A DNA stretch of 64,000 nucleotides from Chionis minor (Eukaryota; Chordata; Aves; Charadriiformes; Chionididae), in contig VZSF01004764.1 in NCBI GenBank assembly GCA_013398295.1, positions 248,001-312,000 of the forward strand, in the 5' to 3' direction. Of this stretch, positions 1-12,800 are shown in pieces (positions within the stretch are counted from its first letter, which is position 1; every line of letters begins with the position of its first letter). The notes under the pieces are model-generated. The model did no database searches. It saw only the letters and a list, made by a program, of their open reading frames with translations, and was not told the DNA's origin. The translations under genes were made by a program, and so were the position numbers.

Positions 1-1330
1 CAGATTGTCTGATCTAATTACACTTAACAGTCCCACAGAAAGAGCAGTTTTTTCTAGTCTTTTGAGGAAACTGGACGCAGGTGCTCAAGTCTTGCAAGGC
101 AGACATCTCAAATGTCAGCCAAAAGCCCATTTTGCTGAACAATAATTTTGTCAGAAGTGTACCTTTGCTGTCATTAGCCTCTTGGAGCACTTATAATCAA
201 AAAATTCTAAGCCCTTCCAAAAACCTGTGAACACTGATGTACAAAAAGTATATTTTTATATCCAAGTCAGTCTTTCACATGTCCATGAAAATAGAAATCA
301 GGTTGAACAGACAAACTTGGTATCAGACTCCAAATTTCAATTTACAAACTTGGGCTCAGCCACACCAAGAAATGGTAATAAAAAGTAGCAAGGAAGGTCT
401 GCCATCAAAGAAGAATGGATCCAGTTCATATAGTTCAGTCTCAGAGATTATGATGTGGAGCATCAGCTAGAGGGACAAATCATGAAGGGTGAAATCCACT
501 TAAAAATTTCAAAGTGTTTGAGAAAAGAGGCCAGTATCATCCCTGTTCTCATCTAACATATAAGCACTGGCATTAAAAAAAAATGGGACTTCATGCTTTC
601 TTGCAGTTGGATAACATCAGAAGCAGGTCTAGACCCAAATCTGTGATCCACAGTTTTTGTGTATATGCTTTACTCCTAGATAAATATGCCATATTCATTT
701 TTTATTAACTTTTATTAAGCAGATGCAGTTATTCTAAAATTAATATAAAGTAGATTAACATAATTCAGAGGAGGGCAGAGATTTAAGCAAGAAGAGCTGT
801 TCATCATTAAAGGTATACTTTACTTTAATACACATAGACTTTTATTACTCCTGAAATGATCATCAAAGGATCTACAATCTCATCTTTGCCTATGATATGA
901 CAGATCAAGAATTACTGAGAGAAATGATTCAGGAAATAATTGTAATAAAAGACAAGTCTAAAAAGCTCCCAAGCTTTGGATAGACTGTTCATGAACTGAA
1001 AGACAGATAAAACATATCTCAAAATCGTTCATCATTGATAATTCAGCCTTCTTCAGAATTGTTTTGCTAGGATTAGGGTGTACTGCAAAATCTAAAGTAG
1101 CCACCAGATTTACCTGCCACTGAACTACCTGATTCCTGTGATTTATTAGACATCCATTGTTTTTAGGAGTTAGGATGTAGCTGCAAAGCAAAGATTCAAT
1201 GCAAATTAAATAGCTCATGTCACACTCATCAAATTAGCACTTTTCGATACAACATTAGCTGCTTGCAGCCATCGTGTTAGCTCATTTTAACATAGACAGG
1301 TACCCTCTGCATCTTCACATGTCTGTTTTA
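1..1330. other. Unique AT-rich non-coding sequence
   Basis: No gene, repeat family or RNA is recognisable here. Open frames are short (under 90 codons), overlap on both strands and show no domain. Composition is AT-rich with few CpGs. Confidence 0.7.
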
Positions 1331-1530
1331 TGCTGGAGATCCTGGGAGGGGTCATAAACGGCTCTTCCCTTTTGGCAGTCCCAACCCTTACCTGGGAGCG
1401 CTGCACTGCCAGGGGAGTTACACTTCCCACAGGAGCAGAGCATGGAGCCACGCCGCCGCCTGCGCTGCTGCCAAGGCTGCAGCCAGCACCTTGGGAAAGC
1501 GCAATCAGGCTGTGAGCTGGCAAGCCACCT
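1331..1530. other. Small GC/CpG-rich pocket
   Basis: This stretch stands out from its AT-rich surroundings. GC content is high and CpGs cluster between about 1397 and 1505, including a run of CCG/CGC triplets near 1450-1470. Open frames exist on both strands (plus 1330-1515, minus 1287-1523), but a GC-rich segment with few stop codons gives these by chance and neither encoded peptide looks like a known family. It could be a small unmethylated island, an unannotated first exon, or a chance compositional patch. Confidence 0.4.
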
Positions 1531-2238
1531 AAAATGGTTCGTTAATTAGGTCGCTTCCTCTAACTGGTAATATAAAAATTATTAAATTATTATAACAGAT
1601 ACCATATGCTTTCACATTAAGCCTTTTTAGGCTGGTTAACATTGCTTTTACATTATAATATCACCAGACTCTAAGAATTATTCGAGATTAACACTGCCAA
1701 AGCCTTGGAAAGCACAAAAATGATTAAATTATCATAAGAAACACTGTAGTTCTGCAGAATAAAGTAAGTATAATTTTTTCTTTCATTTCAGTTAATAAAC
1801 TTGGACATGGCCAAGCCAAAGAAATAACACTTTGCAGAAATGAAGTTTATAATTTTTAAAAATGTGGTTTATTTATTTATAACAAACAATAAATCAAATA
1901 AAACTTCTCATAAAGCCAAACCTTACATAAATTTTATACTTTTAACTACAGGTATTAGCAACAAGATAAAGAAGAGATGTGAAATTTCTTTTCTGTAGAA
2001 AACATTTTTCTGAACATTTTTCTCTCCAGAGTATGAGACTTACATGCACATTTGTACACTTTATCCACTGGTTAGTTATTTCGTCTACTTTAAATACTTA
2101 AATCCATTGGTTAAAATCTGTCTTTCATATATCATTCAAGAAAAAGTAGTTATGTTAAACTTTTCAAAATTCAAGCAGACATCACTAATGGCATATAAAG
2201 ACCTTAGCAACCAAGATGCATCCTTTATCTGGTTTATA
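1531..2238. other. AT-rich unique sequence, possibly a conserved element at its left
   Basis: The segment 1540-1760 is dense in TAAT/ATTA homeodomain-type cores, including GTTAATTAGG near 1551, and has the look of a conserved non-coding element. This is an impression only. The remainder to the CR1 border is AT-rich with no recognisable feature. Confidence 0.25.
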
Positions 2239-3411
2239 GGATCATAGAATGATGGAATCATTTAGTTTATAAAAGACCTATAAGATAATTGAATCCAACC
2301 GTAAACCTAACTGCCAAGTCCACCACTAAGCCATGTCACTAAGTGCCATATCTGCACATCTTTTAAATACACCTGGGATGATGACTCAACCACTTCCCTG
2401 GACAGCCTGTTCCAATGCTTGACAACCATTTTGGTGATGAAATTTTTCTAATATCCAATCTAAACCTCCCCTAGTGCAACTTGAGGCTGTCCTATCTTGT
2501 CCTATCACTTGTTACTTGGGAGAAGAGACCAACCCCCACCTCGCTACAACCTCCTTTCACGTAGTTTTAGAGAGTGATAAGGTCACCCCTCAGCCTCCTC
2601 TTCTACAGACTAAACAACCCGTTTCCTCAGCTGCTACTCATAAGAATTGTGCTCTAGACCCTTCACCAGCTTCATTGTCCTTCTTTGGCATGTTCCAGAA
2701 TCTCAATGTCTTTCTTGTATTGAGGGGCCCAGAACTGAACACAGTACTTGAGGTGCAGCCTCACCAGTGCTAAGTACAGCGGACGATCACTTCCCTAGTC
2801 CTTCTGGCCACACTATTCCTGACACAAGCAAGGGTGCCAGTGGCCTTCTTGCCCACCTGGGCATCCTGCCGGCTCATATTCAGCCAACTGTTGACCAACG
2901 CCCCAGGTCTTTTGCCACCAGACAGCTCTTCCCCAAGCCTGGGGAAATCCCTGCGTGGGATTGTTGTGACTCAAGTGCAGGACCCGGCATTTGGTCTTGT
3001 TGAACCTCATACCATTGTCCTTGGCCCATCCATCCCACCTGTCCAGATCCCTCTGTAGAGCCTTCCAACCCTCAAGCAGATCAACACTCCCGCCCAACTT
3101 GTTGTTGTCCGCAAACGTACTGAGGGTGCACTCGATCCCCTCATCCAGGTCATTGATAAAGATATTAAACAAAACTGTCCCCAATACTGAGCCCTGGAAA
3201 CACCACTTGTGAACCACCACCAACGGGATTTAATTCCATTCACTACCAGTCTTTGGGCCCGACCTTCCAGCCAGTTTTTTACCCAGCAAAGAGTATGCTC
3301 ATCCAAGCCATGAGCAGCCAGATTCTCCAGGAGAATGCTGTGGGAAACAGTGTCAAAGGCTTTACTAAAGCCTAGATAGATAACACCCACAGCCCTTCCC
3401 TCATCCATTAT
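2239..3411 (-). mobile_element. CR1 LINE, 5'-truncated copy 1
   Basis: CR1 is the main non-LTR retrotransposon of birds. On the plus strand this copy reads backwards. It begins with the element's 3' terminal imperfect octamers (ATCATAGA, ATGATGGA, ATCATTTAG at about 2241-2265). The typical 3' UTR follows, then the C-terminal half of the reverse transcriptase, and the element stops near 3411 in the middle of the RT region. Full CR1 elements are about 4.5 kb, so this is a 3' fragment of roughly 1.17 kb, as usual for CR1. No target-site duplication is visible, which is normal for the family. The copy is inactive: it is truncated, frameshifted and carries a changed catalytic motif. Shared sequence with 48976-50094 confirms the family. 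Confidence 0.95.
2560..3411 (-). pseudogene. CR1 reverse transcriptase remnant (ORF2), copy 1
   Basis: This is the RT palm and thumb region of CR1 ORF2, which in an intact element makes cDNA from the element's own RNA. Two overlapping minus-strand frames carry it: 3007-3504 holds the AFDTVSHSILL and WVKNWLEGRAQ blocks, and 2813-3223 holds [18 protein letters not shown]. The switch between frames shows a frameshift near 3200. The catalytic box, FADD in active CR1, reads FADNN here (codons at 3101-3115), so the second aspartate is lost. The frame then continues through [17 protein letters not shown] and KCRVLHL before breaking up. The first part of the 3007-3504 frame (above about 3411) is unrelated flanking DNA. 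This is a dead pseudogene. Confidence 0.9.
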
Positions 3412-4920
3412 GCAAGACAAATGTTTACAAACATTTTGTGCACTGCAAGGTTTAATTGCCTTCATCACTCCATTACTGGAAACCATGTTTCCATTACACA
3501 TCAAAGTAAACCACTATACACTTACATTCAAGATTCAAATTCACTTATAATTGCTTTAGAACCTAACAGAGCTTTAGTAACAAAAATTATAATTGGTTTC
3601 TACCCTTCTTATTTTAAGAAGTCTTCTGTAAGAAGTTCAAAAACAATAACCTCAATACTGCCACACAAACCACTGCCTTGACTTCGTAGTCTAAAGCCAG
3701 AAAGACCAAATAAGTTGTCACTTCTGCATTATATGTATGTGTTTGTGTGTGCCTATGTGAGCATATAAACATAGTGTAGGTATAACTGTATATAAAATGT
3801 TGCAGAATTTCCCCTTTGCTGCCACTTTTTGCCCATCAGCTTGTGGAAGACTAGGGCAACTTCTCTAGAAAGGTGTCAGTCCTCATCTGAAGACTTGACG
3901 GAGAGTGACTTTGTGTCTGATTAGGCTGTCTTCAAGCTTAATAATCTGTTTTATTTCCAATTTGAATGTGGCTGATCTGAAGTCCTCTCTCTGCTTAATA
4001 AAAGGTCCTTTTGGCATCTGGTATTTTCTCCTTAGGAAGATATTTATTCACTCTTTCCAAGCTTTCTCTAAAGCTTTTTTAATAATCTGAACATGCTGAC
4101 TCTGTAGCTTTTTCACTGCAGGATGTTTTCTCCTACTTTCAAACCAATTTTGCAGCTCTTTTCTGTCCCTTTCCACAATTTTGTTTTAGGAAAAAATATT
4201 GGATATCAGACTGAGTGTACAGGTCCACCGCCTGTCTCTTTAGTGTCTTGTCAGAAGATGAAACTAATCCCCCATTCCAACTCATATTTCACTCTTCATA
4301 TATCAAAAGAACAAAAGCAGTTGCTACTAAAATGTTGTCCCAGAGGCCTTTAACAATACATTTCTTTGCCATGCCATTTGCTTTCACCGAGCTTTGCAGG
4401 GTAGGGTAATGATGGAAATACAGAACATTAGCAATATCCCTAGCTCTTGCTCTCTTCCTAATAGCACTCTGCACGTGAAAGTTTTAGCTTTGTTAGAAGA
4501 TTTTGGAGTATGCTCTGAGTGTTTTTCTACAACATTGTGTGATGCAGATGCCCTGTGCATCGCTCTGGGCTAAATGTCTACTGTACAGTCACCTGTGATA
4601 GTAAAGCACTGAATTCAATGGTACAAGTAGATCTTCCAATCCTATGTGCCTATTTACCTATGGTTTCAGCTGATCACATGTGTTTATCTCAAGCAATTAG
4701 CCCTGCTGCAGCCCAAAAGGTGGAGTGCCGAAAGCTAAATCACCAGCTTCAAAACCAAAGATCAGATTTCACTAACATTTCTTTTTGTCTCCCTTTGTTA
4801 CATGTGATGTAACATAACTATGACATTAATATTCACTGCATATAACATTCACTTAAAAAAAGCACATTTATTGAAGCAATTAAAAGGACTTTTAACGAGA
4901 CAACAAGGATGGGCCTCACC

Positions 4921-4934
4921 ATTGCTATAGCAAC
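4921..4934. promoter_or_regulatory. Candidate RFX X-box palindrome
   Basis: The sequence ATTGCTATAGCAAC contains a perfect 12-bp palindrome, TTGCTATAGCAA (4922-4933). It fits the known X-box pattern of RFX factors, in which a GTTGCY half-site is followed by an inverted RGCAAC half-site. RFX sites often mark enhancers of cilia or neural genes. A single motif with no evidence of conservation is weak support for function. Confidence 0.35.
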
Positions 4935-6534
4935 ACAAAAGAGCAGTAAAAAAGGTGAAAGGCTCTTGCTTTCAATAAATAGAATAAGACAGAAGGGATA
5001 AGCCGAAGGACTCACTATTATCCTGTGCCAGTGAAAGCAAGGATGATTTGAGAAGGCGGCAAAAAGGGAGGGAACATGTTAGTTTAGGACATATATCTAG
5101 ACCGAGCAGCACTTTCTTCATTCCTCACAGTTATAAGCCCCAAAACACACTGCCTCAAGAAGAAAGGAGAATAACCCCCATGGGCTGCACCACGCTGAGG
5201 GCTGTCTCCACCAAGAGTGTTTACAGGCTGCAGCTTCTCTGTCTCACGCTCCACCTCTACAAATATCTGATTGCTCCTATTATGCCAATGGACTGTGTGT
5301 GTTATTGAGAGTTTAACACAGTCTCTGTTATGCATTGCAGCATTTTCGACACACACTGTGCATGGTTAATTCACCGTCAGTCACTTTAAAACATACCACC
5401 TGCTATTGGTCTATCTCTCCAGCTGAAATTTAAGGTCACAATTGCAGTAAACCTCTTAGTATTGTTCCTGTAAAGAACTGGGGGGTTTGTTTTCTTAATT
5501 GCTTGGGGTTTGTTCTTTTGAGACATGACTATTGAGAAAACTTTACATAAGGTAAGTCTGAAAAGGATAAACCTAAAAGGAGAGTGCAGATATTATACAT
5601 AATGCTTTCACACTGCTCAGTTTTGAAGAGAAACTGGCAGCTGCCCCCAATTAGAAAAGCAGCTTAGGTCAGCTGTGCTGTATCGTACCCGGTGGGGCTA
5701 CCACAGTGCAGCTAAAGAAACTGTCACAAACAGCAAGAAATCCAATTTCATTCCCTCCTCCCTCGTACTGAGATAAGAGAGTTCTGCTATTGCAGGCTAA
5801 AGATTACAGATCATTTCCACATGCACACCCATGTCATACTCTTTAAACATTCTCACATGAGCACTGGAGATAAAACTGCATAGCAGTAGTCGTTAAAAAC
5901 AGACTCAGCCCACTGTAAAACCATGAAGGAACAGGGAAACAATAGCTCTAGGAGCAACAATACGAACAGCTAAATTTTTGAAAATGTTTGGGACTTGGGA
6001 TTTGCTTTATGCATAGATCAAAGGCAGAATAGGCATAACTGATTCCAGCCATTTTCTCTTTGCTTCACTTCTGACTTATTTGTACCAGGCCACTTTTTTC
6101 CCCCTGTTGTCAGCAGGTTAGCACCCTGCCACCACCTGAGGGCTCAGCACAGTTTACATCAAGGTCAAGGGCACACCAGATTTACCACCATCACCCCATG
6201 CGGCCCCTCCATTTAGCCTGCCTACAACGAAGTGCCGAAGATGACTATATTCTGTGCAAGCCAAGCACTTGTCCCCTAGGGCCTGACAAGAGGCCAATAC
6301 CTAACGTTACATGGGTGATTGCAGATAAATAACACCACCCATTATTTTAGGTTCATATATGCCTTACGCAAACCCTGGCTCTATTATTGACCGAATTATT
6401 GCCCCTCTTACCTTCCGCTGCTCAGCTCTGCAATGTAGATCAGCGATTGTATTAAAGGCATCCTAGGGACAGACGTTTTGGTTCATTGCAGCCAACAATT
6501 CAATGATTTTAAATGATATTAATCTTTTAGCTGC

Positions 6535-6578
6535 ATCTTGTAGATACTCATGTATCTTGTAGATACTCATCTACAAGA
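6535..6578. repeat. Direct 17-bp duplication ending in a hairpin
   Basis: The 17-mer ATCTTGTAGATACTCAT occurs at 6535-6551 and again at 6554-6570, separated by GT. The second copy runs straight into CTACAAGA (6571-6578), the reverse complement of TCTTGTAG inside it, giving an 8-bp stem with an 8-nt loop. A local slippage or template-switch event is a plausible origin. Confidence 0.9.
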
Positions 6579-7893
6579 CAGATCCTCCACCACTTGACTG
6601 AGGCAGGAACTTAAATGAGGACACTGAAAATTGTCAGGATCACCTTAACTACTCCAGTACTGCAGATGAGCTTATCTTTCAGCCTCTGTTATTCAATGCT
6701 CTAAGATTCTGTGGGAGCCATCAAATGAAAATTGGGTTGGCAGCCTAGTGTTAGGGTGAACACTATGTAAGTTTGAGAGTTAAGGTCCACTGCTTCTTCA
6801 ATGGTATTTCAAATCTTTATGTTTAAGGCCAGACTACCACTCACTGAACTGTCATACGCCACCTAACATTGAAGTATACTTCGTCTTTGCAGAACATAAT
6901 ACATGCTAATAACTTAGACTAAAGCTGGGGGTCTTAGATGGGTCCATTACTAAGTTCAACCAGACAGTTCATCTAGACTTAACCATAAATCCTATAGCCT
7001 ATAAAATGTGTATTTGGGGATTTTACAGAGTTATGAGGAAGAACGATCCACATTCATCAAACATATAAACTCTGTCACCATTTCAGAAGTCTAAGCAGGT
7101 TGAAAAACAAAAGGGAAAATGATGGTTCACAAATAATTTGCTGGCTGAAGGAAAAGTAATGAATAATTTACTTGACAAACTTGATCACATAATAGGAAAC
7201 ATATTCATAAATCTTCTTAATTGATGGCAAAAATAATTGAATAAACTCTGCAAAAAAAAGAATGTGACAAATTAGAATGAAAATCCCTGGTCTGGTTTAA
7301 AGCTTTGTTAGGGCAAGAGAATTACAGCAGCAAATTCAACAATCTGGGGTAAGGACAAAAATACAGAATCACATTTTCTTGTTTCCCCTTTTGTTTTCAC
7401 TAGGACCATGAGGTGTGCCATGTTTCATTGACTGTTAGCACAGATTTGACAGTCACAAGGCATTAACAGGTTTTGCTTTCACACAGTACTGTGGGATAAA
7501 ACCCTTCAGTCTAGCGGGATCAAGCTCTCACCTGCCAGATCTGCAGTGGAAGAAAGCAGCACCCCAGAGGACTCCTGCCCTTCTGCCCCCTTGAATTCTG
7601 TGCTGTTAGGGTTTTGTCATGCTCCTTAACGGCAGTAATTTCAATGCGCTTGGTGAAGTGACAAAGCAAAGGAATATTTCTGGCTTGGCTTTGCCCCTGG
7701 GTCTACTCCACATTACTTTCTACCAAGTTTGAGAGCCAGGTGGCCATGGAGAGGTGATGGGCTGTTGTACAGCCCGACTATTTTTGCTTGAGTGTTCTCT
7801 ACAAATCCTTCATAGTCAAGGACTAGGGCAAGACCCCAAGCCAATTAAGGTTTTGAGCTGTGCCTGGCTATGCCTCTGCTTCTTGGTCCTCCC

Positions 7894-7914
7894 ACCAATG
7901 TCTGAGTCATTGGT
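7894..7914. promoter_or_regulatory. Inverted CCAAT repeat flanking an AP-1 core
   Basis: ACCAATG (7894-7900) and CATTGGT (7908-7914) are perfect inverted copies separated by 7 nt. The spacer with the first bases of the right arm forms TGAGTCA (7903-7909), the AP-1 consensus. The palindrome is direct observation. Regulatory use is inference. Confidence 0.3.
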
Positions 7915-8433
7915 ATGCTGGAAAGCCTTGGATTTTTATTAAATGTTTTCATTCTTCATCCTTCCCTGTTCTTGCCTCTCCTACCTCCCTTCCCTATGTG
8001 CACTTTGGGAACATCTCCCCTCTGCGCAGTCAGAGAAGGCATGGTGTCCCTTCCCTTCTGCCAGGAGGCCCAACAAGAGCTGTCAGGACAGGGCAAACAC
8101 CAAACTTCTCCTCTGCAGATGAAGCCCAAAGGCATGTAACATGCAGTCTAGTGCTATGCATAAAAAGGCTAGATCCAGTAGATATTGTCAATTGCAGGTT
8201 GTGATGATGCTTCTCAGTAAAGTGATTTACAAAGGCCGAGTTTCAATTCACACTAGCAGCAAACTTCCAGGGGAACAACATAAGCTTTCCTGCTCATGAA
8301 GCAGGAAGGCTTTGAATTGTACATTGTTTTAGGATTATGTCTGGCTTCCAGCAACACTACTGTATGGTTAAGGCTAGCTCAGGTGCCCCTAACACAACAC
8401 TGAACTCTCTGCATAAACATAGGGCAACTAAAG

Positions 8434-8467
8434 CTGGAAAAGACTGCTGATTCTGAGCAGTTTCCAG
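8434..8467. repeat. Bulged inverted repeat (hairpin)
   Basis: The left arm CTGGAA+ACTGCT, interrupted by AAG, pairs with AGCAGTTTCCAG at 8456-8467. This gives a 12-bp stem with a 3-nt bulge and a 7-nt loop. It is too short for a typical pre-microRNA. Confidence 0.75.
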
Positions 8468-9804
8468 GAAGTAACTTCGCTAGCCTCTGCTCCACCAGTC
8501 TCCGGAAGGGTCAAGATGGAATACGCTTTGTTAGCCCCCACTATTCTGTTGCACCTCAGTTCACCTAAGTATTGATGAAGTCTTGCCTTCTTTGGTTGTG
8601 AATATGTGAAGACGTGCAGAAGTCCTGAGATGGTGCCAGCAGCAATTGTATTTCACAGGAAAACACTGTCTTCAGCTTTGCAGGCTGGATATACTGGTGC
8701 ATGAGTTTGCTTTTGATGCACCCACAGACCCACACAGAGATACTACATGGTTCCATAGTCTTTATTCTTTTTTACTGCTCTAGGTAAATAGTAATAAAAT
8801 TTTTAATTGTTGAAGTATGTATTTACCTGCAATGGATTGCTATGGTTCCAAAAGATCTATTCATTTCTACTGGATGAAACACAGCATCAGCACATACGTG
8901 CTCTGTTAAACAGTTTTTTCCTCTCCTTCCTTTCACATTTCTCATTTCATTAATAGTCTCATTTCTCAGTTCACTGCCACTATTTTTCATTGACCTCTAT
9001 TCAAAATCACAACCAATATCTACTTTGTCCTATTTTGCACACATTAGAAGAATCCCCCTTAAAGTTCGTCTGGATCCTTTCTGATTGCTGTTTCTCAGTC
9101 TAAAATTTTGGAGGGGGTGAAAGAGGGAAGCAAAAAGAGTTTAATCCATGTAGAAGAGACTGTTTTATCCATATCCTTTGGAATGTATTTGACATCATAT
9201 GACTCAAGGGAGTGCACGCTCTGAGAGACAGAGAACACACACAGGTCAAGCAGAGGACACAAACACAATACTTCATGGTGCTCTGCACCTACTGAGTGCA
9301 TCCAAGTCAATGCAGGGAGGTTTCAGAAGTATTTTGGCACTGACAAACGCAGCAGTAAAATTCTCAGATATCTCATAGGGAGAAAAGTTGGGTGAGCTCT
9401 CATCACTTTGAAAATCTTACTCTAAATCTCTTAATGTCTCAGTTACCAGCTAATAAAACATGATACCTCCTCTTCATTATCAGTTCATGATGCTAATAGA
9501 AGTTTTATTACTAATTTCGAAGAGAGGAGGATTAGAGCAATGTTAGATTAAATTAATCTCATTTTAGATACATCATTAGAGATGCCAGGCTTCAGTAGCT
9601 TTTAGTGATCTTGCACTTAGCAGCTGGATATCTGGAATCTCTAAAAATTAGGCCCTAGGCCAAAAAAACACCCTCTACATATAAGCATGTGCTGCATTCC
9701 ATCCCTTAATTAAAATTACTTACATGTTGAAAGTTTGTCACATGCTAAAATTCCAATCTTGGGATTTTTTTCACTGGGTCAGCCTAGACATCAGTGTTCT
9801 AGGA

Positions 9805-9828
9805 AGAATACTTCTATGGAAGTATTCT
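9805..9828. repeat. Perfect 10-bp inverted repeat with 4-nt loop
   Basis: AGAATACTTC (9805-9814) and GAAGTATTCT (9819-9828) are exact reverse complements around TATG. The stem does not extend outward, so it is too short for a pre-microRNA. It may be a dyad binding site or a cruciform-prone site. Confidence 0.9.
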
Positions 9829-12800
9829 AGCTTCTATAAGGTATGGTGCATAGTAATTGCTGTTGTCCTGTTTCTGATTTACAAAAGTGATCTGCACCTA
9901 GTGATCTGTGTTAAAATAGCAGTAAATATCTTCCTTTTACACCATGCCAGAGTGTTTCAGACACATCAGGTCACATCTGAAAGCATCCAAACCTGTGTTT
10001 AGATGCTTCTCCCTCTTCAAGTTCCAGAGAAGTTTAGACAGGAGCCAGGAGTCTGTTTGTCCTGGCTGGAAACTTTCACCAGTTTCTTGGAAACCTGATG
10101 TAAAATCAGCATTCTGAACATTTTTTAAGTACCTAGAGTATATGGTGCTCAAAATGGAGGCACTGCAAGATGTTAGGGACCCGATGGCTGAGGAGTACTG
10201 AACAGTTCTCTGTCTCACTTAGGAGCCCATGCAGGAGGCTGAAACACTGCACAGAGGGACCTCAGGGACCTCTAGAGGTAGGCAGCAAGTCTGAGAAGAG
10301 GAAGATGATAACTGTTGAAGTCTTAAAGATAACTTCTAGCCTCTGTTCTTTTCTGTAGCTGTAAAGTATCCCATACTGCTCTGTGGCTCTCCATTTTCTG
10401 GGCAAAGAGAAAATCCCACTTCTATGGAACGTGTCTGGGGGCACAATAGAGAAATACCAACCTCCACACCAAGGAAGCATGAGTCCAGGCAGACATGTTA
10501 GTACTGCCTCAGCATTGGCCCTAAACACAGTGATGTCTGAGGTGCAGGCATGTGTCTGAGCTCAGGTGTAACATCTGCCAGACATCTATGGGTGGTTCCT
10601 GAGATGGTAAAGTGTTCCGAGACTCTCTATCAAGGAGGAGTAAGCTGCAAAGAAATCTCAGGAACATCTCACTGAGGCAACTGGACCCAGCAAATCTAGG
10701 ACCCGAAGGGACTATTGTTGGAAGCAAGCTATCTCCATGATCATTTTGGTGTGTCCACACCCAAGCTTCAGACTGCAATAGCTAGTACAGAGACACACAT
10801 GTCAGTCCAACAGGGAAATGATGTGTCCAGCAAAGTTCAAGCACCCTGACCTAATAACCCATGATAGCTGCAAGCAGCCTGGGCAAAGGAGCAGCTTGGA
10901 TGTTTCTGCAGAAGTTGTTAGTCCATCACCTAAATAAAGCAAAACAGCTTGCTGAGAGCTGTCTGTGTGCTAATCATAGAAATCCTGCCAGTTGTGTTTT
11001 GCATTGGGGTGAGACTTGGTATCCTACTGGCTGCTTGATTTTCTTATTAAAATTGTAAAGTTCTGTACTGTGTTGGTTTTGATTTTGTAGATGCAAAATG
11101 TTAGCCTAATTAATGTTACTGCAAAGAACATTAAGGTTATTAGTATTCAAGCTTCCTGGCATAAAATGAGCATAAGTTTGGATAAGGAAGAAATCTTCTG
11201 GCATAAAGAGATACAATTATTTATACTAGGGAAATTTTACACCTTCCGATGAAGCATTCAGCTCCGGCTGCTGTCAAAGTCTAAGTGGGCTGTGGTTATG
11301 TTACAGCATGGCTGGTTTTACTTCCTTTGTGAACAATTTATCCTCTCATCAGACATCCACTTAAACAAGCTCAATTTTTTCACTCATAGCAAACAACAGC
11401 AATCTAACATGTAAAAGATCCTATCCAGGTATTATGGTTGATTACATATATGGTTAATGCCTGAAGCTCAAGAGAAGAAGTGATTAGTAAACTAAAAGCT
11501 GTTAATGGAAAGCCCTGAGCAGAGATCTTGACAGAGATCAGATTCCATTTAAAAACAAAAAGCTGCAATGATTCCTTCCCACACACTCAAGATGAATTCA
11601 AGAAATAAAGGTATCACAACAGGGGTACATTTAAATTGGTCTGGCTTTTGAATGTGCACAGAATACCAAGACAGTGGTGGCACTAGATGAAAGAGCTACA
11701 CTACTGAGAACAAACAGACACATAAGAGACCACTTACAAAATTACATCATACGTTTGGATGGAGCTATGCCATCGTTCTGTGCTTTCAGCAAAGGACGGA
11801 AACGCAGCCCTGTTGGGCTGGGTATACTATTGAAGAGAAACCATGGAAAACTTTGTGGCAGAGTTCTCCGCTTTCATCCCACCCTAGCCCAGTTCCTCAG
11901 TGTAATACTAGAGATCACAAACTCCCCTTCACAAACAGTCTAGTCTGGATGCAGCTCTACTTGTGAATTACCTGACTTTAATTGTGTTACTTCCACCCCA
12001 AGAAGAATCAACTGAGAAAGAGTCTGTCTTGTTTTCAGATGGGGTATACCCTTGATGGATTAATAACTAGTTGACCTGAGGTGCTTTCCATAAAATATGT
12101 CATTTCTAGTGTCATGCTTCCAACGCATGCAGTTATAAGACCTGAATTCTCATTTCTGGTTAGATGCAGACGATCTTTCCAAACACTTGCCTGCTCCCTG
12201 TTGCAAACAGTCACTATACATCACCCTAAAGGGAAGTAATGCGGTTTAGAAAAAACTTAAGAAACATTTTTTTGTCTGTTTACATAAGAGACGTTATAAA
12301 AATGCAGAACTGCTACTGACACATGATGAATTTCTCTGTGTTTTGTATTTCAAAACACCCTTGAATACAGGCACATGTCTGCGGTGACCCTGAATTTATG
12401 TGTGCTAGAGTAAACGCAAATAGTGTGAAGAACTAGAAATCTGGGCCTGCATTCTTTCCCGAGTTTTTCAAGTTTCCCTCATTGTCCTCATACTTGTTAA
12501 TAATCTGCAAATTTCAGCAGTTTGAAATGGCACGCTTCTTTGGATTACTCATACCCAAGGTGAAGATAAGTGCGGTCCCCACCTTGTTGCCTTTTCCTAA
12601 CTCTTAACCGTTATCTTTCACTGACATCCCCTCTGTGCTATCAGTCTCCAAGCTCATCTTTAATCCATTTCACAAGTCCTAACCCTTATGTCAAGCTCAC
12701 CGACTTACCTGATCAATCTTTTTTCCCCTCTTTTTTCATTCTTTGTTGTACCCTTATCAAGCTACATAAATATCTTTCACATTTCACCCCTGTCTCCTCG

